From Streptomyces sp. NBC_00414 (GTDB taxonomy: Bacteria; Actinomycetota; Actinomycetes; Streptomycetales; Streptomycetaceae): DNA of 64,000 nucleotides. Positions 19,264-26,159 of this stretch are shown in pieces. The notes below the pieces were generated by a model that worked only from the letters and a program-made list of their open reading frames with translations, was not told the DNA's origin and did not search any database. The translations under genes were made by a program, and so were the position numbers. Location: assembly GCF_036038375.1 (NCBI RefSeq), contig NZ_CP107935.1:2790001-2854000 (forward strand), given 5' to 3'. How positions within the stretch are numbered: position 1 is the stretch's first letter; each line of letters starts with the position of its first letter.

Positions 19264-20544
19264 ATGACCAGCACCACCAGCTCGGCGGCCCGCACCGACG
19301 TCGACACCTCTGTGATCCGCCCCGACGTCGACACCTTGCGGTTCGCGACGGCCGGTTCCGTGGACGACGGCAAGTCCACCCTGGTCGGCCGCCTGCTCCA
19401 CGACTCCAAGTCGGTCCTCACCGACCAGCTGGAAGCCGTCGAGCACGCCTCGCGCAACCGCGGCCAGGACACCCCCGACCTCGCCCTCCTCACCGACGGC
19501 CTGCGCGCCGAACGCGAACAGGGCATCACCATCGACGTCGCCCACCGCTACTTCGCCACCGCGAAAAGGCGGTTCATCCTCGCCGACACCCCCGGCCACG
19601 TGCAGTACACCCGCAACATGGTCACCGGCGCGTCCACCGCCGAACTGACGATCATCCTCGTCGACGCCCGCAACGGCGTCGTCGAACAGACCCGCCGGCA
19701 CGCCGCCATCGCCGCCCTGCTGCGCGTCCCGCACATCGTGCTCGCCGTCAACAAGATGGACCTCGTCGGATACGAGGCGAAGGAGTTCGACCGGATCGTC
19801 GAGGACTTCGCGGGTCACGCCGCCGAGCTGGACCTGCCGGGCTTCACCCCGATCCCCGTATCGGCCCTGGTCGGCGACAACGTCGTGGACCGTTCCGCGC
19901 ACATGGACTGGTACGAGGGCCCAGCGCTGCTGGAGCACCTGGAGTCCGTCCCGGTCGGCGGCGATCCGAGGGGCGAACCCGCCCGCTTCCCCGTCCAGTA
20001 CGTGATCCGGCACGGCGAAAGCCGTCACTACGCGGGCCAGCTGGCCTCCGGCTCGCTGCGCGTGGGCGACCGCGTGACCGTTCACCCCTCCGGCGGGACG
20101 TCCGCGATCGAGGGCATCGACGTACTCGGCGAGGAGGTGCGGGAGGCGTACGCTCCGCAGTCGCTGACCCTGCGCCTGACGGACCACCTCGACGTGTCAC
20201 GCGGCGACATGATCACCAGTGGGCCGGACGCGCCCGCGCTCACCCGGGACGTCCGGGCCGCCGTCTGCCATCTGGCCGACCGCCCGCTGCACGTCGGCGA
20301 CCGCGTCCTGGTCAGGCACACGACCCGCACGGTGCAGGCCGTGGTGAGGAACCTGACCGCGGGAGAGGCCGGGCTGCACGCGAACGACCTGGGCCGGATC
20401 GTCCTGCGCACCGCCGAACCGCTGGCGCTCGACGACTACGCGGACTGCCGGCGCACCGGCGCGTTCATCCTGATCGACCCGGCGGACGGGGCGACGCTGA
20501 CGGCCGGCATGGTCGACCTGGGCGAGGCCGCCGCCACGATCTGA
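19264..20544 (+). CDS. cysN: Sulfate adenylyltransferase large subunit, GTPase
   Basis: The gene begins 2 bases after cysD. The 426-residue product is an EF-Tu-like GTPase with G1 GSVDDGKST (residues 31-39), G2 around REQGITIDVAHRYF, G3 DTPGHVQYTRNM and G4 NKMD, followed by two beta-barrel domains. GTP hydrolysis drives APS formation by CysD. It is slightly shorter than the E. coli protein and has no fused CysC domain, in keeping with the separate cysC. It closes the operon and is followed at once by a strong terminator. Confidence 0.93.
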   Translation: MTSTTSSAARTDVDTSVIRPDVDTLRFATAGSVDDGKSTLVGRLLHDSKSVLTDQLEAVEHASRNRGQDTPDLALLTDGLRAEREQGITIDVAHRYFATAKRRFILADTPGHVQYTRNMVTGASTAELTIILVDARNGVVEQTRRHAAIAALLRVPHIVLAVNKMDLVGYEAKEFDRIVEDFAGHAAELDLPGFTPIPVSALVGDNVVDRSAHMDWYEGPALLEHLESVPVGGDPRGEPARFPVQYVIRHGESRHYAGQLASGSLRVGDRVTVHPSGGTSAIEGIDVLGEEVREAYAPQSLTLRLTDHLDVSRGDMITSGPDAPALTRDVRAAVCHLADRPLHVGDRVLVRHTTRTVQAVVRNLTAGEAGLHANDLGRIVLRTAEPLALDDYADCRRTGAFILIDPADGATLTAGMVDLGEAAATI

Positions 20545-20569
20545 CCGCGCGATCCAGCAGGGCCGTACG

Positions 20570-20605
20570 GGGCCGGGCACCGAGCGACAGGGTGCCCGGC
20601 CCTTT
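20570..20605 (+). terminator. Strong Rho-independent terminator of the sulfation operon
   Basis: A perfect 12-bp stem (20570-20581 with 20591-20602) with a 9-base loop is followed by TTT. It lies 26 bases after the cysN stop codon. Confidence 0.85.
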
Positions 20606-20855
20606 GCTGTCGCCCCCTGCCGCCCCCTGGCGCCCAGGCTGCCGCCCGCGCTGCCGCCCGCGCCCTCGCCGTCACCCGCCCTGTCGGCCGCCCGGTCACC
20701 GAGTCACGACTCGTCGATAGCTCGGTAACGGCGGGAGCGCGGCGCGGGAGCCGGACCGTTCCACTGGGTAGGCAGCCCGAAGCCGGGCCGAACGTCCCGA
20801 AAAAGGCCCACCGAGCGCCTCTGTCGGGATGCGACGTACCATTCCTAAAGTTGAA

Positions 20856-20871
20856 AGCAGGACATCCTGCT
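20856..20871. promoter_or_regulatory. 7-bp inverted repeat over the translation start region
   Basis: AGCAGGA (20856-20862) and TCCTGCT (20865-20871) form a tight palindrome ending 2 bases before ATG 20874. A TAAAGT -10-like box is at 20846-20851. The repeat could bind a repressor or hide the AGGA ribosome site in a hairpin. Confidence 0.35.
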
Positions 20872-20873
20872 CC

Positions 20874-21326
20874 ATGAACGGATCCGCCTTGCACGAGCCC
20901 CACGCCCCAGCCTCCTGGCGCATCGCCCTGCCGCACACCGTCGCGGCGGTGCCGGTCGCCCGCGCACTGGTCCGTACCGCGCTGGCCGAGATCGAGCTGA
21001 GCGCCGACTGCGACACCGCGGAGCTGCTCACTGCCGAGCTGGTGGCGAACGCCGTGGAGCACACGAGAGGCGACGCGCCCATAGAGCTGGTCGTGGAGCT
21101 GCTGCCCAGCGGATGCCAGGTCGAGGTGCACGACCCGGACCCGTCCCCGCCGGGCGACCTCACGATCCCCGGCCCTTCGTACGAGCCCGACCCCTGGCAG
21201 GAGCACGGCCGAGGGCTGCTGCTGATCCGCACCCTCAGCTCGTCCTGCGGACATCGCCCGACGGAGTCCGGCAAGGCGGTCTGGTTCCGGCTGCCGGTGG
21301 TGCCCCACCAGCGCAGGTCCGCCTGA
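20874..21326 (+). CDS. ATP-binding anti-sigma-factor-like protein (HATPase_c, RsbW type)
   Basis: I chose ATG 20874, giving 150 residues; ATG 20829 in frame would add MRRTIPKVESRTSCS, which does not look like the family. The product has the Bergerat-fold motifs of RsbW-like proteins: ELLTAELVANAVEHT (N box), VHDPDPSPP (G1 box) and EHGRGLLLIRTL (G2 box). Streptomyces carry dozens of such kinases or anti-sigma relatives that bind anti-sigma antagonists. The partner is not encoded nearby. The gene runs convergently towards arcB. Confidence 0.8.
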   Translation: MNGSALHEPHAPASWRIALPHTVAAVPVARALVRTALAEIELSADCDTAELLTAELVANAVEHTRGDAPIELVVELLPSGCQVEVHDPDPSPPGDLTIPGPSYEPDPWQEHGRGLLLIRTLSSSCGHRPTESGKAVWFRLPVVPHQRRSA

Positions 21327-21356
21327 CAGGGCTCCTGGCAGCAGCCGGGACAACGC

Positions 21357-22364
21357 TCAGGACAGCGTCGCCACCAGTACGGCCTTGATCGTGTGCAGCC
21401 GGTTCTCCGCCTCGTCGAAGACGACCGAGTGGGCCGACTCGAAGACCTCGTCGGTGACCTCCAGGCAGTCCAGGCCGTGCCGCTCGTGGATCTCGCGGCC
21501 GACCTTGGTGCCCAGGTCGTGGAAGGCGGGCAGACAGTGCAGGAACTTGACGTCGGCGTTGCCGGTGGCCCGCAGGACATCCATCGTCACCGCGTACGGG
21601 CCGAGGTCGACGATGCGCTCGTCCCAGACCTCCTTGGGCTCCCCCATCGACACCCACACGTCCGTGGCGACGAAGTCGACCCCCAGGACCCCCTCCGAGA
21701 CCTCCTCGGTGAGCGTGATCCGCGCGCCGCTGCGCACGGCGAGCTCGCGCGCGTGCTCCACGATCTCCTCGGCGGGCCAGTAGGCCCTGGGCGCGACGAT
21801 CCGTACGTCCATGCCGAGCAGCGCGCCGGTGACCAGGTACGAGTTGCCCATGTTGAGGCGGGCGTCGCCCAGGTAGGCGAAGGCGATCTCGTTCAGCGGC
21901 TTGTCGCAGTGCTCGACCATGGTGAGGACGTCGGCCAGCATCTGCGTCGGGTGCCAGACGTCGGTCAGGCCGTTGTAGACGGGCACTCCGGCGTGGGCCG
22001 CCAGCTCCTCGACGCCCTCCTGGCTGTCCCCCCGGTACTCGATCGCGTGGAACATCCGGCCGAGCACCCGCGCGGTGTCCTTCACGGACTCCTTGTGCCC
22101 TATCTGTGAACCGGACGGGTCGAGGTACGTGGTCGACGCGCCCTGGTCCGCGGCGGCGACCTCGAAGGCGCAGCGGGTGCGTGTCGAGGTCTTCTCGAAG
22201 ATCAGCGCGATGTTCCGGCCCCGCAGGTGCTGGGTCTCCGTCCCGGCCTTCTTCGCCGCCTTCAGCTCGGCGGCGAGCTCGATCAGGCCGCGGAACTCCT
22301 CCTGCGTGAAGTCCAGCTCCTTCAGGAAGTGGCGGCCGGCGAGGGCGTACGGGACTGTCGCCAT
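21357..22364 (-). CDS. arcB: Ornithine carbamoyltransferase (catabolic context)
   Basis: The 335-residue enzyme has the carbamoyl-phosphate site STRTRC at residues 60-65 and HCLP at 276-279, and the SMG-type ornithine loop region DVWVSMGE. It belongs to the ArgF/ArcB family. Its position directly downstream of arginine deiminase on the same strand (133 bases) points to the catabolic direction: citrulline plus phosphate to ornithine and carbamoyl phosphate. No carbamate kinase gene (arcC) is in the window, so ATP formation by the full pathway would need one elsewhere. Direct repeats upstream may carry its own promoter. Confidence 0.93.
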   Translation of the reverse strand: MATVPYALAGRHFLKELDFTQEEFRGLIELAAELKAAKKAGTETQHLRGRNIALIFEKTSTRTRCAFEVAAADQGASTTYLDPSGSQIGHKESVKDTARVLGRMFHAIEYRGDSQEGVEELAAHAGVPVYNGLTDVWHPTQMLADVLTMVEHCDKPLNEIAFAYLGDARLNMGNSYLVTGALLGMDVRIVAPRAYWPAEEIVEHARELAVRSGARITLTEEVSEGVLGVDFVATDVWVSMGEPKEVWDERIVDLGPYAVTMDVLRATGNADVKFLHCLPAFHDLGTKVGREIHERHGLDCLEVTDEVFESAHSVVFDEAENRLHTIKAVLVATLS

Positions 22365-22403
22365 GGGGGCGCTCCAGGGTTACGTAAACAGGGACTCTTG
22401 GAA

Positions 22404-22432
22404 TTCTATACGACGACCCACATTTCTATACG
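22404..22432 (-). promoter_or_regulatory. Direct repeats with -10-like elements upstream of arcB
   Basis: TTCTATACG occurs at 22404-22412 and 22424-22432, 20 bases apart, about two helical turns. On the minus strand each reads CGTATAGAA and contains a TAGAAT/TAGAAA -10-like hexamer. The first lies 40 bases before the arcB start. This fits a promoter with tandem regulator contacts, possibly ArgR, though the repeats do not match a standard ARG box. Confidence 0.4.
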
Positions 22433-22497
22433 GCCCCTCTTCTCGCGCGGCCCCGCTCCGGCACCCTCGCTCCGGCACCCCGGCCCCGGCGTCCCTG

Positions 22498-23724
22498 TCA
22501 GCCCACGGCGTCCCGCTGGACCGGGCAGCTCATACAGCGCGGGCCGCCCCGTCCCCGCCCCAGCTCGCTGCCGGGGATCTCGATGACCTCGATGCCCTGC
22601 TTGCGCAGATGCGTGTTCGTGGTCTGGTTCCGCTCGTACGCGACGACGACGCCCGGCTCGACCGCGAGGACGTTGCAGCCGTCGTCCCACTGCTCGCGCT
22701 CGGCCGCGTGGACGTCCTGGGTGGCGGTCAGCACCCGGATCCGGTCCAGTCCGAGCGCGGCGGCGATCGCGCGGTGCATGTGCTCCGGCGGATGGTCGGT
22801 GACCTTCAGCTCCTTGTCGCCGACGCCCGGTTCGATGGTGTACGAGCGGAGCATGCCGAGCCCCGCGTACTGGGTGAAGGTGTCGCCGTCGACCATCGTC
22901 ATCACCGTGTCGAGGTGCATGAGGGCCCGCTTCTTGGGCATGTCGAGCGCCACGATCGACTGTGCCGAGCCGGTGGCGAAGAGCTTGTGCGCGAGCATCT
23001 CCACGGCCTGGGGTGTCGTCCGCTCGCTCATGCCGATGAGCACGGCGCCGTTGCCGATGACGAGCACGTCGCCGCCCTCGATGGTCGACGGGTAGTCGGC
23101 CTGACCCTCGGACCACACGTGGAACGTTTCTTCGCGGAACAGCGGATGGTGCCGGTAGATCGCCTCGAAGTGCACGGTCTCGCGCTTGCGGGCGGGCCAG
23201 CGCATGGCGTTGATGGAGACGCCGTCGTAGATCCAGGCGGAGGTGTCGCGGGTGAAGAGGTGGTTGGGCAGCGGTCCGAGCAGGAAGTCGTCGAGGTCCA
23301 TGACATGGAAGCGCACGGACGTCGGCTCGGGGTGCGCCTCCAGGAACTCCCGTTTGGTCATCCCGCCGACCAGCGCCTCGGCCAGCTCGCCCGCCGGCAG
23401 GCTCTCGAAGGCGGCCCGCAGATGATCGGTGGCGAGCGGCCCGTACTCCTTCTCGTCGAAGACCCTGTCCAGTACGAGCGACCGGGCCTCCGGGATGGCC
23501 ATGGCCTCGGTCAGCAGGTCGCCGAAGAGGTGCACGGTGACCCCGCGGTCGCGCAGGACGTCCGCGAACCCGTCGTGCTCCGCACGCGCCCTGCGCACCC
23601 ACAGCACGTCGTCGAAGAGCAGAGCGTCCTTGTTGCTGGGGGTGAGCCTTTTGAGCTCAAGATCCGGCCGGTGGAGGATGACGCGGCGCAGCCGCCCGGC
23701 TTCGGAGTCGACGTGGAATCCCAT
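22498..23724 (-). CDS. arcA: Arginine deiminase
   Basis: ATG 23724 follows GGATGGAG; the product starts [20 protein letters not shown] and has 408 residues, the usual length. The guanidino-group-modifying fold is shown by [15 protein letters not shown], the substrate motif [10 protein letters not shown], the catalytic His region [11 protein letters not shown] and the C-terminal nucleophile loop [10 protein letters not shown]. It converts arginine to citrulline and ammonia. With arcB it forms the first two steps of the arginine deiminase pathway, used for energy and pH control under oxygen limitation. It is divergent from the SPFH gene across a perfect inverted repeat. Confidence 0.93.
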   Translation of the reverse strand: MGFHVDSEAGRLRRVILHRPDLELKRLTPSNKDALLFDDVLWVRRARAEHDGFADVLRDRGVTVHLFGDLLTEAMAIPEARSLVLDRVFDEKEYGPLATDHLRAAFESLPAGELAEALVGGMTKREFLEAHPEPTSVRFHVMDLDDFLLGPLPNHLFTRDTSAWIYDGVSINAMRWPARKRETVHFEAIYRHHPLFREETFHVWSEGQADYPSTIEGGDVLVIGNGAVLIGMSERTTPQAVEMLAHKLFATGSAQSIVALDMPKKRALMHLDTVMTMVDGDTFTQYAGLGMLRSYTIEPGVGDKELKVTDHPPEHMHRAIAAALGLDRIRVLTATQDVHAAEREQWDDGCNVLAVEPGVVVAYERNQTTNTHLRKQGIEVIEIPGSELGRGRGGPRCMSCPVQRDAVG

Positions 23725-23807
23725 GACTCCATCCTGACCACCGGAAGGCCGCTTGACCCACCGGTCGGCACTTTCTTCGCCCACTCGTTCGCCTTCGCGC
23801 CCTCACG

Positions 23808-23862
23808 ACCCGTCCTCCTCTTTATAGTCCTCTTGACTATAAAGAGGAGGACGGGTTATCGT
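23808..23862 (+). promoter_or_regulatory. Perfect 22-bp inverted repeat overlapping a promoter for the SPFH operon
   Basis: Arms at 23808-23829 and 23835-23856 are perfectly complementary around a 5-base spacer and are much more AT-rich in their inner half than the flanks. On the plus strand TTGACT (23833-23838) and TATCGT (23857-23862) form a -35/-10 pair with an 18-base spacer, so the palindrome covers the -35 region. On the minus strand a TATAGT lies in the left-facing arm, towards arcA. This looks like a repressor operator for one or both divergent units. Confidence 0.7.
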
Positions 23863-23891
23863 CGAACGGACGACAAACGAGGGGGAGTCCG

Positions 23892-25028
23892 ATGGCCGAC
23901 ATCACCCGGCGCCTGGGCTGGCGCCACCTGCGCGGCGCTCCGACGGCGCACATCCGGCACCACCGCGGCGGGGAGCTGCTGCACGACGGCCCCGGACTCA
24001 GCTTCTGGTACCGCGCGTTGAGCGCCGCGCTGTCCGAAGTGCCGGTGGACGACCGCGAGTTGGCGATGACCTTCCACGCCCGTACGTCCGACTTCCAGGA
24101 CGTCGCGGTGCAGGCGACCGTCACCTACCGGGTCAGCGACCCGGCGCTCGCCTCCGCCCGCCTGGACTTCAGCGTCGACCCCGACACCGGGGTGTGGCGG
24201 GGAGCGCCGCTGGAGCAGCTGGGCACCCTGCTGACCGAGACGGCCCAGCAGCACGCACTGGACGTACTGGCCCGTACGACACTGGCGTCGGCGCTGGTCG
24301 ACGGCGTGGCGGCGGTACGGGAACGGGTCGCGGCGGGGCTGGGCTCGGAGCAGCGGCTGCCGGCGACCGGCATCGAGGTGGTCGCCGTGCGCGTGGTGGC
24401 GCTGCGTCCGGAGCCGGAGGTGGAACGGGCCCTGCGCACACCGGCCCGCGAGCAGATCCAGGAGGAGGCGGACCGGGCGACGTACCAGCGGCGGGCCGTG
24501 GCCGTCGAGCGGGAGCGGGCGATCGCCGAGAACGAACTGGCCAGCCAGATCGAACTCGCCCGGCGCGAGGAGCAGTTGGTCGAGCAGCGCGGTACGAACA
24601 CGCGCCGCGAGGCGGAGGAGAACGCGGCGGCGGACGGGGTACGCGCCGAGGCCGAGGCGGCCCGGACGGTGAAGCTGGCCGGGGCGGAGGCCGAGCGCTC
24701 CGTGCAGCTGGCGGACGCCGAGGCCAGGCGGACCGAGCGGCTGGCCAAGGCGGAGGCCGATCGGACGGTACGGCTCGCGGACGCCGAGGCGATCCGTTCC
24801 GTGCGGCTCGCGCGGGCGGAGGCGGAGGCGGCGCGCGAGGTCGGGGAGGCACGGGCGCAGGCCCAGGCCGCCTGGCTGCGGGTGCACGCCGACGTCGACG
24901 TCAGCACGCTGCACGCCCTGACCGGGTCGCGGCTGGCGGAGAACCTGCCGAACATCGACAGCGTGACCGTCTCGCCGGACGTGCTGACCGGCCTGCTGGC
25001 CAAACTGGGCGTACGGGACGGGACATGA
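23892..25028 (+). CDS. SPFH (flotillin/stomatin-like) domain protein
   Basis: ATG 23892 follows GAGGGGGAG. The 378-residue product has an SPFH domain at about residues 20-190 (MTFHARTSDFQDVAVQATVTYR, then GIEVVAVRVVAL) and a long charged coiled coil at about 190-330 made of repeated EAERSVQLADAEARR-type units, as in flotillins. There is no clear N-terminal membrane anchor, so it may associate with the membrane through a partner. The next gene overlaps by ATGA and encodes an NAD-kinase-like protein, so the two are probably one functional unit. Confidence 0.85.
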   Translation: MADITRRLGWRHLRGAPTAHIRHHRGGELLHDGPGLSFWYRALSAALSEVPVDDRELAMTFHARTSDFQDVAVQATVTYRVSDPALASARLDFSVDPDTGVWRGAPLEQLGTLLTETAQQHALDVLARTTLASALVDGVAAVRERVAAGLGSEQRLPATGIEVVAVRVVALRPEPEVERALRTPAREQIQEEADRATYQRRAVAVERERAIAENELASQIELARREEQLVEQRGTNTRREAEENAAADGVRAEAEAARTVKLAGAEAERSVQLADAEARRTERLAKAEADRTVRLADAEAIRSVRLARAEAEAAREVGEARAQAQAAWLRVHADVDVSTLHALTGSRLAENLPNIDSVTVSPDVLTGLLAKLGVRDGT

Positions 25029-25942
25029 GCCTCGCCCCACGGGTGGTGATCGTCCACCGCACCACGGAGTACGAGGAGTTGGTGGCCCACCACGGCACGC
25101 ACGGGCAGGCCGCCTTCTTCCTCTCCTCCCGGGGCCGGGACATCGAGGAGGTCGCCGAACGCCACCGCCGCACCCGGCGCGCGCTGACGGACGTGACCTC
25201 CGTGATTCCCCTGACCTGGCGTCAGAGCCGGGTCGAGCGAACCGATCTGGACCGTTTCCTGTTCGCGCCGGAGGACGTGGTGGTCGTGGTCGGCCAGGAC
25301 GGTCTGGTGGCGAACGCGGCCAAGTACCTGGCCGGGCAGCCGGTGGTGGGCATCGACTCGGAACCCGGCCGCAACCCGGGCGTCCTGGTGCGCCACCGGC
25401 CCGCGGACGCGGGCAAGTTGCTGCCCGCGGCGCTCTCGGCCACGACGTCCGTGGACGAACTCACCATGGTCGAGGCCGTCGCCGACGACACCCAGCGGCT
25501 GCTCGCCCTGAACGAGATCTACCTGGGCGCGGCGGGGCACCAGACGGCCCGGTACCGCCTGGGCGTCGAGGAGAGCGGGTCCGCCGCGGGTGGTGGAGGC
25601 GTCGTCGAGGCCCAGGCCTCGTCCGGGGTCCTGGTGGGGACGGGGACGGGCGCGACGGGGTGGATCCGGTCGGTGTGGGAGGGCCGGGGCGGCCCGCTGC
25701 CCCTCCCCCACCCCACGGAGGACCGCCTGGTCTGGTTCGTCCGCGAGGCCTGGCCCTCCCCCGCCACCGGCACGTCCCAGGTGTCCGGCCAGCTGACCGC
25801 CACCTCCCACCTCACCCTCACCGCCGAGTCCGAACGCCTGATCGTGTTCGGGGACGGGATGGAGGGCGACGCGCTGGAACTGACGTGGGGGCAGTCGGTG
25901 CGGGTGGGGGTCTGTGGGCGGCGGTTGCGGTTGGTGGGGTGA
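25025..25942 (+). CDS. NAD-kinase-like (ATP-NAD kinase fold) protein
   Basis: ATG 25025 overlaps the SPFH stop. The 305-residue product has the fold order of NAD kinases: VVVVVGQDGLVANAAKYL near residue 95 corresponds to the GGDGT nucleotide motif but reads GQDGLV, then QPVVGIDSEPGRNPGVL, and a later VLVGTGTGATGWIRS resembling the TPTGSTAY loop. The altered first motif means that kinase activity on NAD is uncertain; a diverged nucleotide or lipid kinase is possible. Its coupling to a flotillin-like protein is unusual for a housekeeping NAD kinase. Confidence 0.75.
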   Translation: MSLAPRVVIVHRTTEYEELVAHHGTHGQAAFFLSSRGRDIEEVAERHRRTRRALTDVTSVIPLTWRQSRVERTDLDRFLFAPEDVVVVVGQDGLVANAAKYLAGQPVVGIDSEPGRNPGVLVRHRPADAGKLLPAALSATTSVDELTMVEAVADDTQRLLALNEIYLGAAGHQTARYRLGVEESGSAAGGGGVVEAQASSGVLVGTGTGATGWIRSVWEGRGGPLPLPHPTEDRLVWFVREAWPSPATGTSQVSGQLTATSHLTLTAESERLIVFGDGMEGDALELTWGQSVRVGVCGRRLRLVG

Positions 25943-25944
25943 GG

Positions 25945-26100
25945 AGTTCCTCGCCCCCGCCGCCCCTACCCTCCCCCATCGTCACTGCATGGGGGCTGCG
26001 CCCCCTCGCCCCCGTTGTCCTCAAACGCCGGACGGGCTGAAAGACGTCCGCCGGTCCGGCGTCATCTCAGCCCGTCCGGCGTTTGAGGACCGGGGGTTCG
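25945..26100. repeat. Dispersed Streptomyces intergenic repeat containing a 24-bp inverted repeat
   Basis: Arms at 26017-26040 and 26067-26090 are perfectly complementary with a 26-base loop; the core includes CCTCAAACGCCGGACGGG. The flanks are runs of CGCCCC/GGGGGC (25950-26016). It lies between the convergent NAD-kinase-like and pnkp genes and can act as a bidirectional terminator. Related copies are at 35500-35660 and, inside a coding sequence, at 41055-41077. Confidence 0.8.
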
Positions 26101-26159
26101 GGGGCAGCGCCCCCGAGTACGTGACGGGAAGGGCAGGGGCGGCGGGGGCGGGAAAAGCC

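Noticed and set aside
17730..20544. Reading cysCDN as a sulfate-assimilation operon
   Set aside because: There is no cysH, cysI or sulfate transporter; three sulfation genes are coupled upstream instead.
25025..25942. Calling the gene the housekeeping NAD kinase
   Set aside because: The first motif departs from GGDGT and the gene is coupled to an SPFH gene; a normal copy is expected elsewhere.
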